From Prevotella sp. UBA1705 (GTDB taxonomy: Bacteria; Bacteroidota; Bacteroidia; Bacteroidales; Bacteroidaceae): a stretch of 64,000 bases of DNA. The notes below the pieces were generated by a model. That model made no database searches. It had not been told where the DNA came from and saw only the letters and a program-made list of their open reading frames with translations. The translations under genes and the position numbers were made by a program. Of the stretch, positions 36,610-44,952 are shown in pieces (the first letter of the stretch is position 1; each line of letters opens with the position of its first letter). The stretch lies in contig DCJH01000017.1 of assembly GCA_002317385.1 (NCBI GenBank), forward strand, positions 1 through 64,000, in the 5' to 3' direction.

Positions 36610-37632
36610 TTAGCGCTGTACACGTCCGTTGGCATTGCCGCCGGCCAGACTCTCTACCTCAGCAACACTTACCAGGTTGAAGTCACCGGGGATGGTATGC
36701 TTCAAGGCTGATGCTGCCACGGCAAATTCGAGGGCTTCTCCCTGAGTTGGCTTGGTGAGCAGTCCATGAATCAAACCACCGGAGAAAGAGTCTCCGCCAC
36801 CTACGCGGTCGATAATCGGGTTGATGTCATAGTGCTTGCTCTCGTAGAAATCCTTGCCGTCGTATATCAAAGCCTTCCATCCATTGTGGGTCGCCGAAAG
36901 CGATTCACGCAGGGTAGACACCACATATTTGAAGCCAAACTCCTTCATCATGCCCTTGAAGATGTTGTAATAGCCACTGGCATCGGTCTTTCCACCCTCT
37001 ACATCGGCATCAGGTTTGAAGCCAAGGCAAAGCTGTGCATCCTCTTCATTACCGATACAAACATCCACATACTGCATCAAGGGGCGCATCACCGAGATGG
37101 CTTTCTCTGATGTCCAAAGCTTCTTACGAAAGTTCAGGTCTACCGATACGGTCACGCCGTGACGCTTAGCAGCCTCGCAAGCCAGTTTGGTCAGTTCGGC
37201 AGCCTTATCAGAGATGGCCGGAGTGATGCCGCTCCAATGGAACCACTGGGCTCCTTCCATAATGGCATCAAAATCGAAATCGGAGGCATCGGCCTCAGCA
37301 ATAGCACTGTTGGCACGGTCGTAAATCACCTTAGAGGGTCGCATCGAGGCCCCCGTCTCTGCATAATAAAGTCCTACGCGGTCACCACCACGAGCAATAA
37401 ACTGAGTATTTACGCCATAACGACGCAGTGCATTCACAGCAATCTGTCCAATTTCATGGGTCGGAAGCTTACTAACGAAATAGGCCTCATGGCCATAATT
37501 GGCCACACTCACGGCCACATTAGCCTCACCACCGCCAGGAATGATACGGAAATGGTCGGTCTGAATGAAGCGGTCATTACCCTCAGGAGACAGGCGGAGC
37601 ATAATCTCCCCTAATGTTACGATCTTTGCCAT
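36610..37632 (-). CDS. kdgK: 2-keto-3-deoxygluconate kinase (PfkB family)
   Basis: 340 residues of the ribokinase/PfkB family. The N-terminal sugar-binding motif is GGGEANVAVSVANYG (about 33-47) and the C-terminal ATP/anion-hole signature is RVGGGDSFSGGLIHGL (about 285-300), with the catalytic Asp in GGGD. It phosphorylates 2-keto-3-deoxygluconate made by UxaA to KDPG, the substrate of the neighbouring Eda. Its promoter region carries a LacI-type operator candidate. Assignment to KDG rather than another sugar rests on context with eda and uxaA. Confidence 0.92.
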   Translation of the reverse strand: MAKIVTLGEIMLRLSPEGNDRFIQTDHFRIIPGGGEANVAVSVANYGHEAYFVSKLPTHEIGQIAVNALRRYGVNTQFIARGGDRVGLYYAETGASMRPSKVIYDRANSAIAEADASDFDFDAIMEGAQWFHWSGITPAISDKAAELTKLACEAAKRHGVTVSVDLNFRKKLWTSEKAISVMRPLMQYVDVCIGNEEDAQLCLGFKPDADVEGGKTDASGYYNIFKGMMKEFGFKYVVSTLRESLSATHNGWKALIYDGKDFYESKHYDINPIIDRVGGGDSFSGGLIHGLLTKPTQGEALEFAVAASALKHTIPGDFNLVSVAEVESLAGGNANGRVQR

Positions 37633-37681
37633 TGTAATTGTAGTTTTTAATTTCTTATGTTATTTGTTCATAGATTAATTC

Positions 37682-37691
37682 CAAACGTTTG
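37682..37691. promoter_or_regulatory. putative LacI-family operator at the kdgK promoter
   Basis: CAAACGTTTG is a perfect 10-bp palindrome with the central CpG typical of LacI/GalR operators. It starts 7 nt downstream of the kdgK -7 box, overlapping the expected transcription start. The divergent gene codes for a LacI-family regulator. Confidence 0.55.
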
Positions 37692-37697
37692 CTCGGA

Positions 37698-37705
37698 CAA
37701 AAGTA
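37698..37705 (-). promoter_or_regulatory. putative kdgK-eda promoter, -7 box
   Basis: Minus strand TACTTTTG, exact to TAnnTTTG, 66 nt before the kdgK ATG and next to the CAAACGTTTG palindrome. Confidence 0.5.
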
Positions 37706-37799
37706 AGCAATAATTTTCAAAATGGGAAACAAAACATCAAAAACATGCTTTTTTATCAAATAATTCAGTTTCTTTTAAAAACTATTCAACTTTTATTGT

Positions 37800-37807
37800 T
37801 ATTTTTG
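37800..37807 (+). promoter_or_regulatory. putative lacI-uxaA operon promoter, -7 box
   Basis: TATTTTTG, exact to TAnnTTTG. It ends 3 nt before the first possible ATG at 37810, so the real translation start is probably the ATG at 37831. Confidence 0.5.
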
Positions 37808-37830
37808 CAATGTTATTTGGCACTAAACAG

Positions 37831-38895
37831 ATGGTAGACAAAATCAGAATCAAAGACATTGCCCAGAGGGCCGGAGTTTCGGTGGGCACGGTAGACAGAG
37901 TGCTTCACGAGCGTCCAAATGTATCGCCTAAGGCGCGTATCAAGGTTGAGAATGCATTGAAGGAAATGAATTATCAGCCCAACATGTATGCCTCAGCGTT
38001 GGCTTACAACAAATCTTACACCTTCCAGGTGCTCATTCCCATCCACGAGCAGGTGGCTTATTGGGAAGAAATAGAGGAAGGCGTGAAGATGGCACAGGAA
38101 GCTTGTCGCGACTTTAACATCAAAGCCAACATCATGTACTACGAGCGCTTTGATGATGATTCATTTCTTAGTGTTGCCAAGGCATGTCTGGATTCCCAGC
38201 CCGACGGCGTGGTCATTGTGCCTTCCGACCTGGAAGTAACCCGAAAGTTTACCGACCAGCTCCACGAACAGGCCATCCCCTTCATCATGCTCGACTCTTA
38301 TATGCCCGACCTCAAGCCGCTGGCATTCTATGGTCAGGACTCCTTCTCCAGCGGATATTTTGCAGCCCGCATGCTCATGCTGATTGCAAGCAAGGAGACC
38401 GAGATTCTCATCGTCAAGCTCACCATGCACGGAAGGGTGGTCAGTAAGCAGCAGGACAACCGCGAAGTGGGCTTCCGCCACTATATGCACGACCATTTCC
38501 CCAGCGTGAAGATATCCGAGCTTGAGTTGCCACTCAGCTGCACACGCCAGCAATACGATAAGATTTTAGAACAGTTCTTTGCCAAGAACCCCAACATTCA
38601 CCACTGCATCACCTTGGGTTCCAAGGCTCACGTCATGGGCGATTTCCTCTTGCGCACCAACCGTCGCGACGTCCAGATCATGGGATACGACATGGTGGGC
38701 AAGAATGCGGAGTGCCTGCGCCAGGGCAGCGTGTCGTTCCTCATAGCCCAACATGCCTATCAGCAAGGCTACTCATGCATTGATGCGCTGTTTCGCGCCA
38801 TCGTGCTGAAGAAGAAAGTGCAGCCTGTGAACTACATGCCCATAGAGCTTCTCACTCGAGAGAACGTGGACTTCTACCGGCGAACGCAGCTCTAA
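37831..38895 (+). CDS. LacI-family transcriptional regulator, probably of hexuronate genes
   Basis: 354 residues from the ATG at 37831. This start gives the normal LacI N-terminus MVDKIRIKDIAQRAGVSVGTVDRVLH, with the helix-turn-helix at about 6-26 and the hinge helix near 45-60. An upstream ATG at 37810 abuts the -7 box and would leave almost no leader. A periplasmic-binding-protein-like sugar domain follows (from about 62, YTFQVLIPIHEQVAYWEEI). It is divergent from kdgK-eda and 65 bp upstream of uxaA. The effector is likely a hexuronate pathway intermediate, inferred from position only. Confidence 0.9.
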   Translation: MVDKIRIKDIAQRAGVSVGTVDRVLHERPNVSPKARIKVENALKEMNYQPNMYASALAYNKSYTFQVLIPIHEQVAYWEEIEEGVKMAQEACRDFNIKANIMYYERFDDDSFLSVAKACLDSQPDGVVIVPSDLEVTRKFTDQLHEQAIPFIMLDSYMPDLKPLAFYGQDSFSSGYFAARMLMLIASKETEILIVKLTMHGRVVSKQQDNREVGFRHYMHDHFPSVKISELELPLSCTRQQYDKILEQFFAKNPNIHHCITLGSKAHVMGDFLLRTNRRDVQIMGYDMVGKNAECLRQGSVSFLIAQHAYQQGYSCIDALFRAIVLKKKVQPVNYMPIELLTRENVDFYRRTQL

Positions 38896-38960
38896 ATCTA
38901 CAAGAATAAGACAAAATCAAAAGACAGCTATTAATAAAAACAAACGAAACGACAAAGACT

Positions 38961-40457
38961 ATGAACGAAACAACATTCATCAAGATTAACCCGGCAGATA
39001 ATGTCGTGGTATGCCTGCAGCCTTTCAGGCAAGGCGAGACCATCGAGGTAGATGGGAAAACCATCACCATCAGGCAGGACACTCCGGCCGGACACAAGAT
39101 TCTGCTCGCCGATGCGTCCCAGGGAACTCACATCATCAAGTATGGCTACCCCATCGGTCACGCCCGCGAGGACCTGAAGCAGGGCCAGTGGGTGAATGAG
39201 GAAAACCTCAAGACCAACCTCGCCGGAACCCTCCATTACGAGTATCATCCAGTGAATCAAGAACTGGATATCCCCAAGGAGTCGCTCACATTCAAGGGCT
39301 ACAAGCGCGCCAATGGAGAAGTGGGCGTGCGCAATGAGATATGGATTGTGCCCACAGTGGGCTGCGTCAACGGCATAGCCGACCGACTGGTGAATCAACT
39401 TATCGCCGAAACCCACCTCGAAGGCATCGACGCTGTCTATGCCTGGCATCACAATTACGGCTGTTCGCAGCTCAGCGGCGACCACGAAAACACCCGCAAG
39501 ATACTGCGCGACATCTGCCAACACCCTAATGCAGGCGGCGTGCTCGTACTCTCATTGGGATGCGAAAACAACCAGCCCGACAAGTTCATGGAGATGCTGG
39601 GCAACTACGACAAGAGCCGCATCAAACTCATGATCACTCAAAAAGTGGAAGGCGACGAGATGGAAGAGGGCATGAAACTCCTCCAAGAAATATACGAGGT
39701 GGCCCGACAGGATAAGCGTGAGGATGTGCCATTGAGCGAACTGCGCGTAGGATTGAAATGTGGCGGAAGCGACGGTTTCAGTGGGATCACGGCCAACCCG
39801 CTCGTCGGCGAGTTCTCCGACTTCCTCGTGGCACAGGGTGGAACGAGCATCCTGACCGAGGTTCCTGAGATGTTTGGTGCCGAGACCATCCTGATGAACC
39901 GATGCAAGACACCGCAGCTCTTTGAGCAGACAGTGAGCCTCATCAACGATTTCAAGGAGTATTTCCTGTCGCATGGCGAACCTGTAGGCGAGAATCCGTC
40001 GCCCGGAAACAAGGCCGGCGGCATCTCAACGCTCGAAGACAAGGCCCTGGGATGCACTCAGAAATGTGGCCGTGCCCCCGTGAGCGGTGTGCTGGGATAT
40101 GGCGACCGGCTCGCCGAGCATGGCTTGAACCTGCTCTCCGCCCCCGGCAACGACCTCGTGGCCTCTACGGCTCTCGCGGCCGCCGGGTGCCAGTTGGTGC
40201 TCTTCACCACAGGAAGAGGCACGCCGTTCGGCACCTTTGTCCCGACAATGAAGATTTCGACCAACAACGATCTCTACGCACGCAAGCCCAACTGGATAGA
40301 CTTCAATGCAGGCGAGCTGCTCAACGGCGTCTCGATGAAGGACCTCAACCGCAGGTTTATCGACAAGATCATCGCTGTGGCCAGCGGCGAAAAGACGCGC
40401 AACGAGGCCAACGGATACCGCGAGATCTCCATCTTCAAAAATGGGGTGACACTCTAA
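38961..40457 (+). CDS. uxaA: altronate dehydratase
   Basis: 498 residues, the fused full-length form. The N-terminal SAF-type domain (about 1-95) is followed by the catalytic UxaA domain with YKRANGEVGVRNEIWIVPTVGCVNG, GCSQLSGDHENTRKIL, LKCGGSDGFSGITANP and CGRAPVSGVLGYGD; conserved Cys and His residues fit a metal site. It dehydrates D-altronate to 2-keto-3-deoxygluconate, feeding KdgK and then Eda. It sits between the LacI regulator and an NhaC antiporter, all on the plus strand. Confidence 0.95.
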   Translation: MNETTFIKINPADNVVVCLQPFRQGETIEVDGKTITIRQDTPAGHKILLADASQGTHIIKYGYPIGHAREDLKQGQWVNEENLKTNLAGTLHYEYHPVNQELDIPKESLTFKGYKRANGEVGVRNEIWIVPTVGCVNGIADRLVNQLIAETHLEGIDAVYAWHHNYGCSQLSGDHENTRKILRDICQHPNAGGVLVLSLGCENNQPDKFMEMLGNYDKSRIKLMITQKVEGDEMEEGMKLLQEIYEVARQDKREDVPLSELRVGLKCGGSDGFSGITANPLVGEFSDFLVAQGGTSILTEVPEMFGAETILMNRCKTPQLFEQTVSLINDFKEYFLSHGEPVGENPSPGNKAGGISTLEDKALGCTQKCGRAPVSGVLGYGDRLAEHGLNLLSAPGNDLVASTALAAAGCQLVLFTTGRGTPFGTFVPTMKISTNNDLYARKPNWIDFNAGELLNGVSMKDLNRRFIDKIIAVASGEKTRNEANGYREISIFKNGVTL

Positions 40458-40462
40458 ACACA

Positions 40463-40506
40463 TCGTCGGGCGAACTTCCTCCACAGGTGGGGAGCCACGC
40501 CGACGA
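40463..40506 (+). other. intercistronic hairpin between uxaA and the NhaC gene
   Basis: TCGTCGGGCG pairs with CGCCGACGA with one bulged G, and TCCTCCAC with GTGGGGA extends the stem inside. No T-tract follows, so it is more likely a processing or stability element than a terminator. Confidence 0.5.
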
Positions 40507-40540
40507 GTTGAAACCATATAATATTAAGGAACAATAAATC

Positions 40541-41815
40541 ATGAATAAAGGATTGTTAGCCCTTTCACCGCTGATTGTTTTCATGGGGCTATATCTCGGA
40601 CTGAGCATCATCGCCGGCGACTTCTATAAAGTTCCGATGACGGTCATATTCATGATTTCGAGCATCTACGCCATCGCGGCCTCAGGAGGATTCCCGCTGA
40701 AGCGGCGCATCGACATCTTCACCCGCGGCGCCAGCTCCGACAACCTGATGCTCATGCTGTGGATCTATGTCCTGGCCGGGGCCTTTGCCGCCTCTGCCAA
40801 GGAGATGGGGGCTATCGACGCCACGGTGAATCTGGCGCTGAACATATTACCAGCCAACATGATTTTCTCGGGACTCTTCGTGGCAGCATGCTTCATCTCG
40901 ATATCCATTGGCACGAGCGTGGGCACGGTGGTGGCCCTGGTGCCCATTGCAGCCGGCATTGCCCAGCAGACCGGGGGCAACATTTCTCTCATGACGGCGG
41001 TCATTGTAGGAGGAGCCTACTTTGGCGATAACCTCTCATTCATATCCGATACGACAGTCGTTGCCACGCAGACGCAAGGCTGCAAAATGAGCGATAAGTT
41101 CAGGGTAAACTCCATGATCGTGGCCCCAGCAGTAGTCATTATCCTCATTGTCTATACGATGATGGGTAGCGGTATGCAGGCACCGACCCACGTTCCGCAG
41201 GTGGACTATCTGAAGGTGCTACCCTATATCGTGGTGCTGGTCACCGCCATATTCGGCATGAACGTCATGGCCGTACTGGCACTGGGCATCATTCTCTGTG
41301 GCGCCATCGGCGTTTTCGGAGGCAACTATGACTTCTTCTCCTGGCTTGCGGCTATGGGAAAAGGCATCACCGGCATGGGCGAACTCATCATTGTGGCCAT
41401 GATGGCGGGCGGTATGCTGGAGATTATCCGTGAAAACGGAGGTATAGACTATATCATCGACAAGCTCACGGCTCACGTACACGGCAAGCGCGGCGCCGAA
41501 CTGTCTATCGGAGCGCTGGTGAGTCTGGTGAATGTGTGCACGGCCAACAACACCGTGGCCATCCTCACCGTAGGCAACATTGCCAAGCGCATAGGCGACC
41601 AATATGGCGTGGACAACCGCAAGGCGGCGAGCATCCTCGACACTTTCTCCTGCTGCGTGCAGGGATTGCTGCCCTATGGCGTGCAGATGCTGCTGGCGGC
41701 CGGACTTGCCCACATCAATCCGGTGCAGATTATTCCCTACCTCTACTACCCCATGGCCATCGGTCTCTCGGCTATCCTGGCCATCCTCTTGCGTTACCCC
41801 AAAAGATATTCATAA
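40541..41815 (+). CDS. NhaC-family Na+/H+ antiporter
   Basis: 424 residues, about eleven hydrophobic helices. Family segments include SISIGTSVGTVVALVPIA, VGGAYFGDNLSFISDTTVVATQTQG (the ion-site region) and GALVSLVNVCTANNTVAIL. NhaC proteins exchange sodium for protons, and relatives exchange organic anions. It is 83 bp downstream of uxaA and 3 bp upstream of an unknown gene. Its place in a hexuronate operon suggests sodium-coupled uronate uptake or sodium balance, but neither is shown. Confidence 0.88.
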   Translation: MNKGLLALSPLIVFMGLYLGLSIIAGDFYKVPMTVIFMISSIYAIAASGGFPLKRRIDIFTRGASSDNLMLMLWIYVLAGAFAASAKEMGAIDATVNLALNILPANMIFSGLFVAACFISISIGTSVGTVVALVPIAAGIAQQTGGNISLMTAVIVGGAYFGDNLSFISDTTVVATQTQGCKMSDKFRVNSMIVAPAVVIILIVYTMMGSGMQAPTHVPQVDYLKVLPYIVVLVTAIFGMNVMAVLALGIILCGAIGVFGGNYDFFSWLAAMGKGITGMGELIIVAMMAGGMLEIIRENGGIDYIIDKLTAHVHGKRGAELSIGALVSLVNVCTANNTVAILTVGNIAKRIGDQYGVDNRKAASILDTFSCCVQGLLPYGVQMLLAAGLAHINPVQIIPYLYYPMAIGLSAILAILLRYPKRYS

Positions 41816-41818
41816 ACT

Positions 41819-42610
41819 ATGGACATCATCACCCGTAATTTCTTCCGATTGCTTCGCTCTGGAGCGCTCAACGAATACGAGCCCTTGGAGCCCATGTCGA
41901 CCTTCAAATGGGATCGGCTCGACCGCATGGTACACGCCCAGCACGTCGAGTCGTCGGCACAGAAAGGTGTGAGAAATCATCAATACGACGAGATGATGAA
42001 TATCCCCAAGCGGCTCATCGACGACGATCTCGAAGAGCCGACAGTGCCCGCAAGCCCCCAACTCAGCAACCGACTGCTCAACTACCGCCTGCGCAAGATT
42101 GTTGAGACAGAGCGCCATGCCATAGACACCAACGTCGGCTCGCTCGAAGTGTTGCAGCTCATCGTGGCCAACGTATCGAGCATGCTCAACAAGGGCATGA
42201 TGCTCAACGGCATCATCCAGTTGGGCAGCTACCTGCGCAACAAGGGCGACAAGGTTGATTTCGTGAAATTGGAGGAGTGGTTGTCCAAGCTCCACATCCG
42301 CCGCATGGCCCAGTTGCAGGGCAGTATGCTCATGACAGTGTTTAATTTCGAGCAGGAGGAGATACCTTTTGTCCAGCGGGTGGAGCCATCGGCCTACAAG
42401 CTGGTGCTCCGTTCGGTGCTCCATTCGGCCAGCGACACCGCTGAGGAATGGCATTTCCGCCAGAGCCGGTCGGGCTTTGTGACCAACAACTCTACCCTGC
42501 TGCGGCGTAACCTGCGCCGTAGCCTGCGCTATATCACCTATGCACCGATAGAGACGGTGAGCAATTATTTCAACAACTTCGCCCGTTCGCTGCAAGAAAT
42601 AGAGGAGTGA
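41819..42610 (+). CDS. conserved hypothetical protein, unknown function
   Basis: 263 residues, soluble, no signal peptide and no motif I recognise. It starts MDIITRNFFRLLRSGAL. The middle is charged and helical (about 85-165, including LRNKGDKVDFVKLEEWLSKL), and the C-terminus is rich in Arg and Asn (RRNLRRSLRYITYAPIETV). It begins 3 bp after the antiporter stop, so it is translated with it. Link to transport or uronate use is by position only. Codon use looks like the neighbours. Confidence 0.75.
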   Translation: MDIITRNFFRLLRSGALNEYEPLEPMSTFKWDRLDRMVHAQHVESSAQKGVRNHQYDEMMNIPKRLIDDDLEEPTVPASPQLSNRLLNYRLRKIVETERHAIDTNVGSLEVLQLIVANVSSMLNKGMMLNGIIQLGSYLRNKGDKVDFVKLEEWLSKLHIRRMAQLQGSMLMTVFNFEQEEIPFVQRVEPSAYKLVLRSVLHSASDTAEEWHFRQSRSGFVTNNSTLLRRNLRRSLRYITYAPIETVSNYFNNFARSLQEIEE

Positions 42611-42662
42611 TTAAATTATAATAATAATTGCAGATGCTTGCTCCTTTCTTGATTCTTTTCTT

Positions 42663-42670
42663 TAACTTTG
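42663..42670 (+). promoter_or_regulatory. putative promoter of the first GH25 gene, -7 box next to the ATG
   Basis: TAACTTTG, exact to TAnnTTTG, ends 4 nt before the ATG at 42675. A TTG lies 22 nt upstream. If used, the transcript would be leaderless or nearly so. Confidence 0.5.
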
Positions 42671-42674
42671 CAGT

Positions 42675-43367
42675 ATGAAGCGCATTCTCACTATCATTAT
42701 CAGCATATTATCCTTCACTTCGGCCATGGCCCAGCGCCAGAATGTAGAGTGTGAAGATACGTGCAGCCATATCCATGGCATTGATTTGAGCCACTATCAG
42801 GGCAATGTTTTCTGGGAAGCAGTCGGAGAGGCCAATGTGTCCTACGTGTATCTCAAGGCCACCGAGGGCGGCGACAACATCGACGACAAGTATAAGCAGA
42901 ACATAGACATTGCCCATCGCTATGGACTCAAGGTGGGGTCCTATCATTTCTATCGTCCCAAAATCAACCAACAGACCCAGCTCCAGAACTTCATGGCACA
43001 ATGCCGGCCCGGCGACCAGGACCTCATTCCCATGGTCGACGTAGAGACGCGCAGTGGCCTGTCGGTGGAGGCTTTCCGCGATTCACTCTTCACCTTCCTA
43101 CATCTCATGGAGCAAGCCTACAAGCAGAAGCCACTGGTCTATACCGGTGCCAACTTCTATGACGCTAATCTGCTGGGGCAACTCAGCGACTACAAGGTGA
43201 TGATTGCCCAATACACCGCCCGCGAGCCGGTGCTGAAAGACGATCTCGACTTCATCATCTGGCAGTACACCGGTAAGGGTCACATCAACGGCATCAACGG
43301 ATATGTGGACAAGAGTAGGCTGATGGGCAACCACAAGCTGCGCGAAATACGCTTTAGACACAAGTAA
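42675..43367 (+). CDS. secreted GH25 lysozyme-like muramidase
   Basis: 230 residues with a signal peptide (about 1-20, ending SAMAQ). GH25 motifs: IHGIDLSHYQG with D36, YVYLKATEGG, and the catalytic pair D122/E124 in PMVDVETRSG; the C-terminal segment contains IIWQYTGKG. Enzymes of this family cut the MurNAc-GlcNAc bond of peptidoglycan. It should act in the periplasm or outside the cell. A second GH25 gene lies 1.6 kb away on the opposite strand. The start is fixed by the signal peptide even though the promoter box is immediately upstream. Confidence 0.92.
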   Translation: MKRILTIIISILSFTSAMAQRQNVECEDTCSHIHGIDLSHYQGNVFWEAVGEANVSYVYLKATEGGDNIDDKYKQNIDIAHRYGLKVGSYHFYRPKINQQTQLQNFMAQCRPGDQDLIPMVDVETRSGLSVEAFRDSLFTFLHLMEQAYKQKPLVYTGANFYDANLLGQLSDYKVMIAQYTAREPVLKDDLDFIIWQYTGKGHINGINGYVDKSRLMGNHKLREIRFRHK

Positions 43368-43404
43368 TATCAAACGATAAAAACAGTTTTTTCTATTTAG
43401 ACTT

Positions 43405-44589
43405 ATGGCTATCATCAAATGTCCTGAATGTGGACGCCAAATTAGCGACAAGGCACCGGTATGCCCCAACTGTGGAGTTGAAATCGCAGGGAAGATCATC
43501 AGGTGCCCGCAATGTGGTGAAGTTTATTTCAATAATCAGGAGGTGTGCCCCAACTGCCATCACCTCACCTATGCTACCAAGCAGACCACCTGCGAGACTC
43601 CCACTGCCCCCGTGCAGGAGAGCCGCCCCACTACCCCACGAGAGTCACAGACTGCGGTAGTTCCTCCCGTCATCCCCACTACTCCCAATCGCCCCAACGG
43701 ACCCTCCGACAATGGAAACAAGCGTAAGCCGCTGGCTTTCATTGTGGCCTTGCTGCTGGCCCTGTTCATCTGTGGAATCTGCTACTATTTCTACAATAGC
43801 GCCAAGGAAAACAAGGAACAGGATGCCTATGAGTTTGCGATGAAGAGCGACGATCCGCTGGTATTGCAAACCTATCTTGACAACAACATGGATGCACCCG
43901 AAGCTCATCGCGGTTCCATCTCCATGCGCTTGGAGTCGCTCAAGAAGCAGGACAACGACTGGGACAATGCTGTGGTGAGCGGTTCGAAGACCGCCATACT
44001 CGACTATATAGCCAATCATCCCAACTCGGAGCATCTCACTGAGGCCAAGCACAAGGTGGATTCCATCGACTGGGCCGACGCAACCAACGAGAATACAATA
44101 GAGGCTATGGAGCTCTATCTCACTCAGCATGCCACTGGCGAGCATGCCGACGAAGCCACAACCGCCATCAAGCAGATGAAGGCGAAGACGGTGCAGAGCG
44201 ACGAGAAGACCCAAGTGGTGTCTACACTGCGCCATTTCTTCCAGAGCATCAACTCGAAAGATGAGGCTGGATTAGAGTCGAGCGTATCGCCCGTGCTCAC
44301 CAATTTCCTGGGCAAGACCGATGCTACACGTGCCGATGTCATTACCTTTATGAACAAAATCTATAAGGAAGACATTACCAATATGAACTGGCACCTGAAC
44401 AACGACTATAAGATTGACAAGAAGGAAGTGGGCGACGAGCGCTACGAATATACCGTCAACTTCTCTGCTCTCCAGCATGTGGAGAAAGGTGGACCCGATA
44501 ATACGCAGGAAATGCGCTATCAAATCAAAGCCACTATCAACCCCGACGGTCTCATCTCAGCCATGGCCATGACCAAGATTCTGGAGTAA
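43405..44589 (+). CDS. double zinc-ribbon, single-pass membrane protein
   Basis: 394 residues. Two zinc-ribbon units with CxxC pairs at the N-terminus (KCPECGRQISDKAPVCPNCG at about 4-23, then RCPQCGEVYF and VCPNCHH at about 33-53). A Pro/Thr-rich linker leads to one membrane helix (about 111-132). The remaining 260 residues are helical, repetitive in style (DWDNAVVSGSKTAILDYIANHP resembling alpha-helical repeats) and end in a small alpha/beta domain that looks like a SnoaL/NTF2-type fold. The function is unknown. It lies 37 bp after the GH25 gene, probably co-transcribed. Confidence 0.8.
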   Translation: MAIIKCPECGRQISDKAPVCPNCGVEIAGKIIRCPQCGEVYFNNQEVCPNCHHLTYATKQTTCETPTAPVQESRPTTPRESQTAVVPPVIPTTPNRPNGPSDNGNKRKPLAFIVALLLALFICGICYYFYNSAKENKEQDAYEFAMKSDDPLVLQTYLDNNMDAPEAHRGSISMRLESLKKQDNDWDNAVVSGSKTAILDYIANHPNSEHLTEAKHKVDSIDWADATNENTIEAMELYLTQHATGEHADEATTAIKQMKAKTVQSDEKTQVVSTLRHFFQSINSKDEAGLESSVSPVLTNFLGKTDATRADVITFMNKIYKEDITNMNWHLNNDYKIDKKEVGDERYEYTVNFSALQHVEKGGPDNTQEMRYQIKATINPDGLISAMAMTKILE

Positions 44590-44952
44590 TATATAAAGGT
44601 ATAGGCGGTGTAGCAAACACTTCCTGTAACTATTTGATATTCTGAGACTTATTATTCGTCTTAGCATTAGTACCTAATCGCGTTGCGATTAGGTACTTTT
44701 CGTTAGGCGATTAGGTAGGAAACGCGATGCGATTCGGTAGAGATTACAATCCCAAAATAGCCTCTCCCCACCACCCTCCCCCGAAGGGAGGGGAGAAATA
44801 TGCCCGTAGCGCTCTTTATTTCCATGGAAATACCGATAGCTCAGTAGGGCCATGCCCCGTGCATATCCGCATCGCCGAAGGGCAAGTACAGGCATAGGAT
44901 TAAAATAAAAAGGGGGCTTAGCAGTGTAATCCAATCGCACTGGAGGATAGAA
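44590..44952. other. intergenic region between convergent genes, holding repeat locus B
   Basis: 363 bp. It holds the palindromic repeat at 44669-44740 and a CCCTCCC/GGGAGGG hairpin near 44774-44795. No gene is supported: an 83-codon minus-strand frame overlaps the repeats and has no family features. Confidence 0.6.
44669..44740. repeat. GTACCTAATCG palindromic repeat cluster, locus B
   Basis: A perfect 13-bp inverted repeat AGTACCTAATCGC/GCGATTAGGTACT with a 3-nt loop (44669-44697) is followed by TTTTCG and two further partial copies (GCGATTAGGTAG at 44707-44718, GCGATTCGGTAG at 44729-44740). It sits between two convergent genes and could act as a terminator. Confidence 0.8.

Noticed and set aside
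44689..44940. 83-codon minus-strand frame between the zinc-ribbon and second GH25 genes
   Set aside because: It contains repeat locus B units and low-complexity sequence; no signal, domain or promoter.
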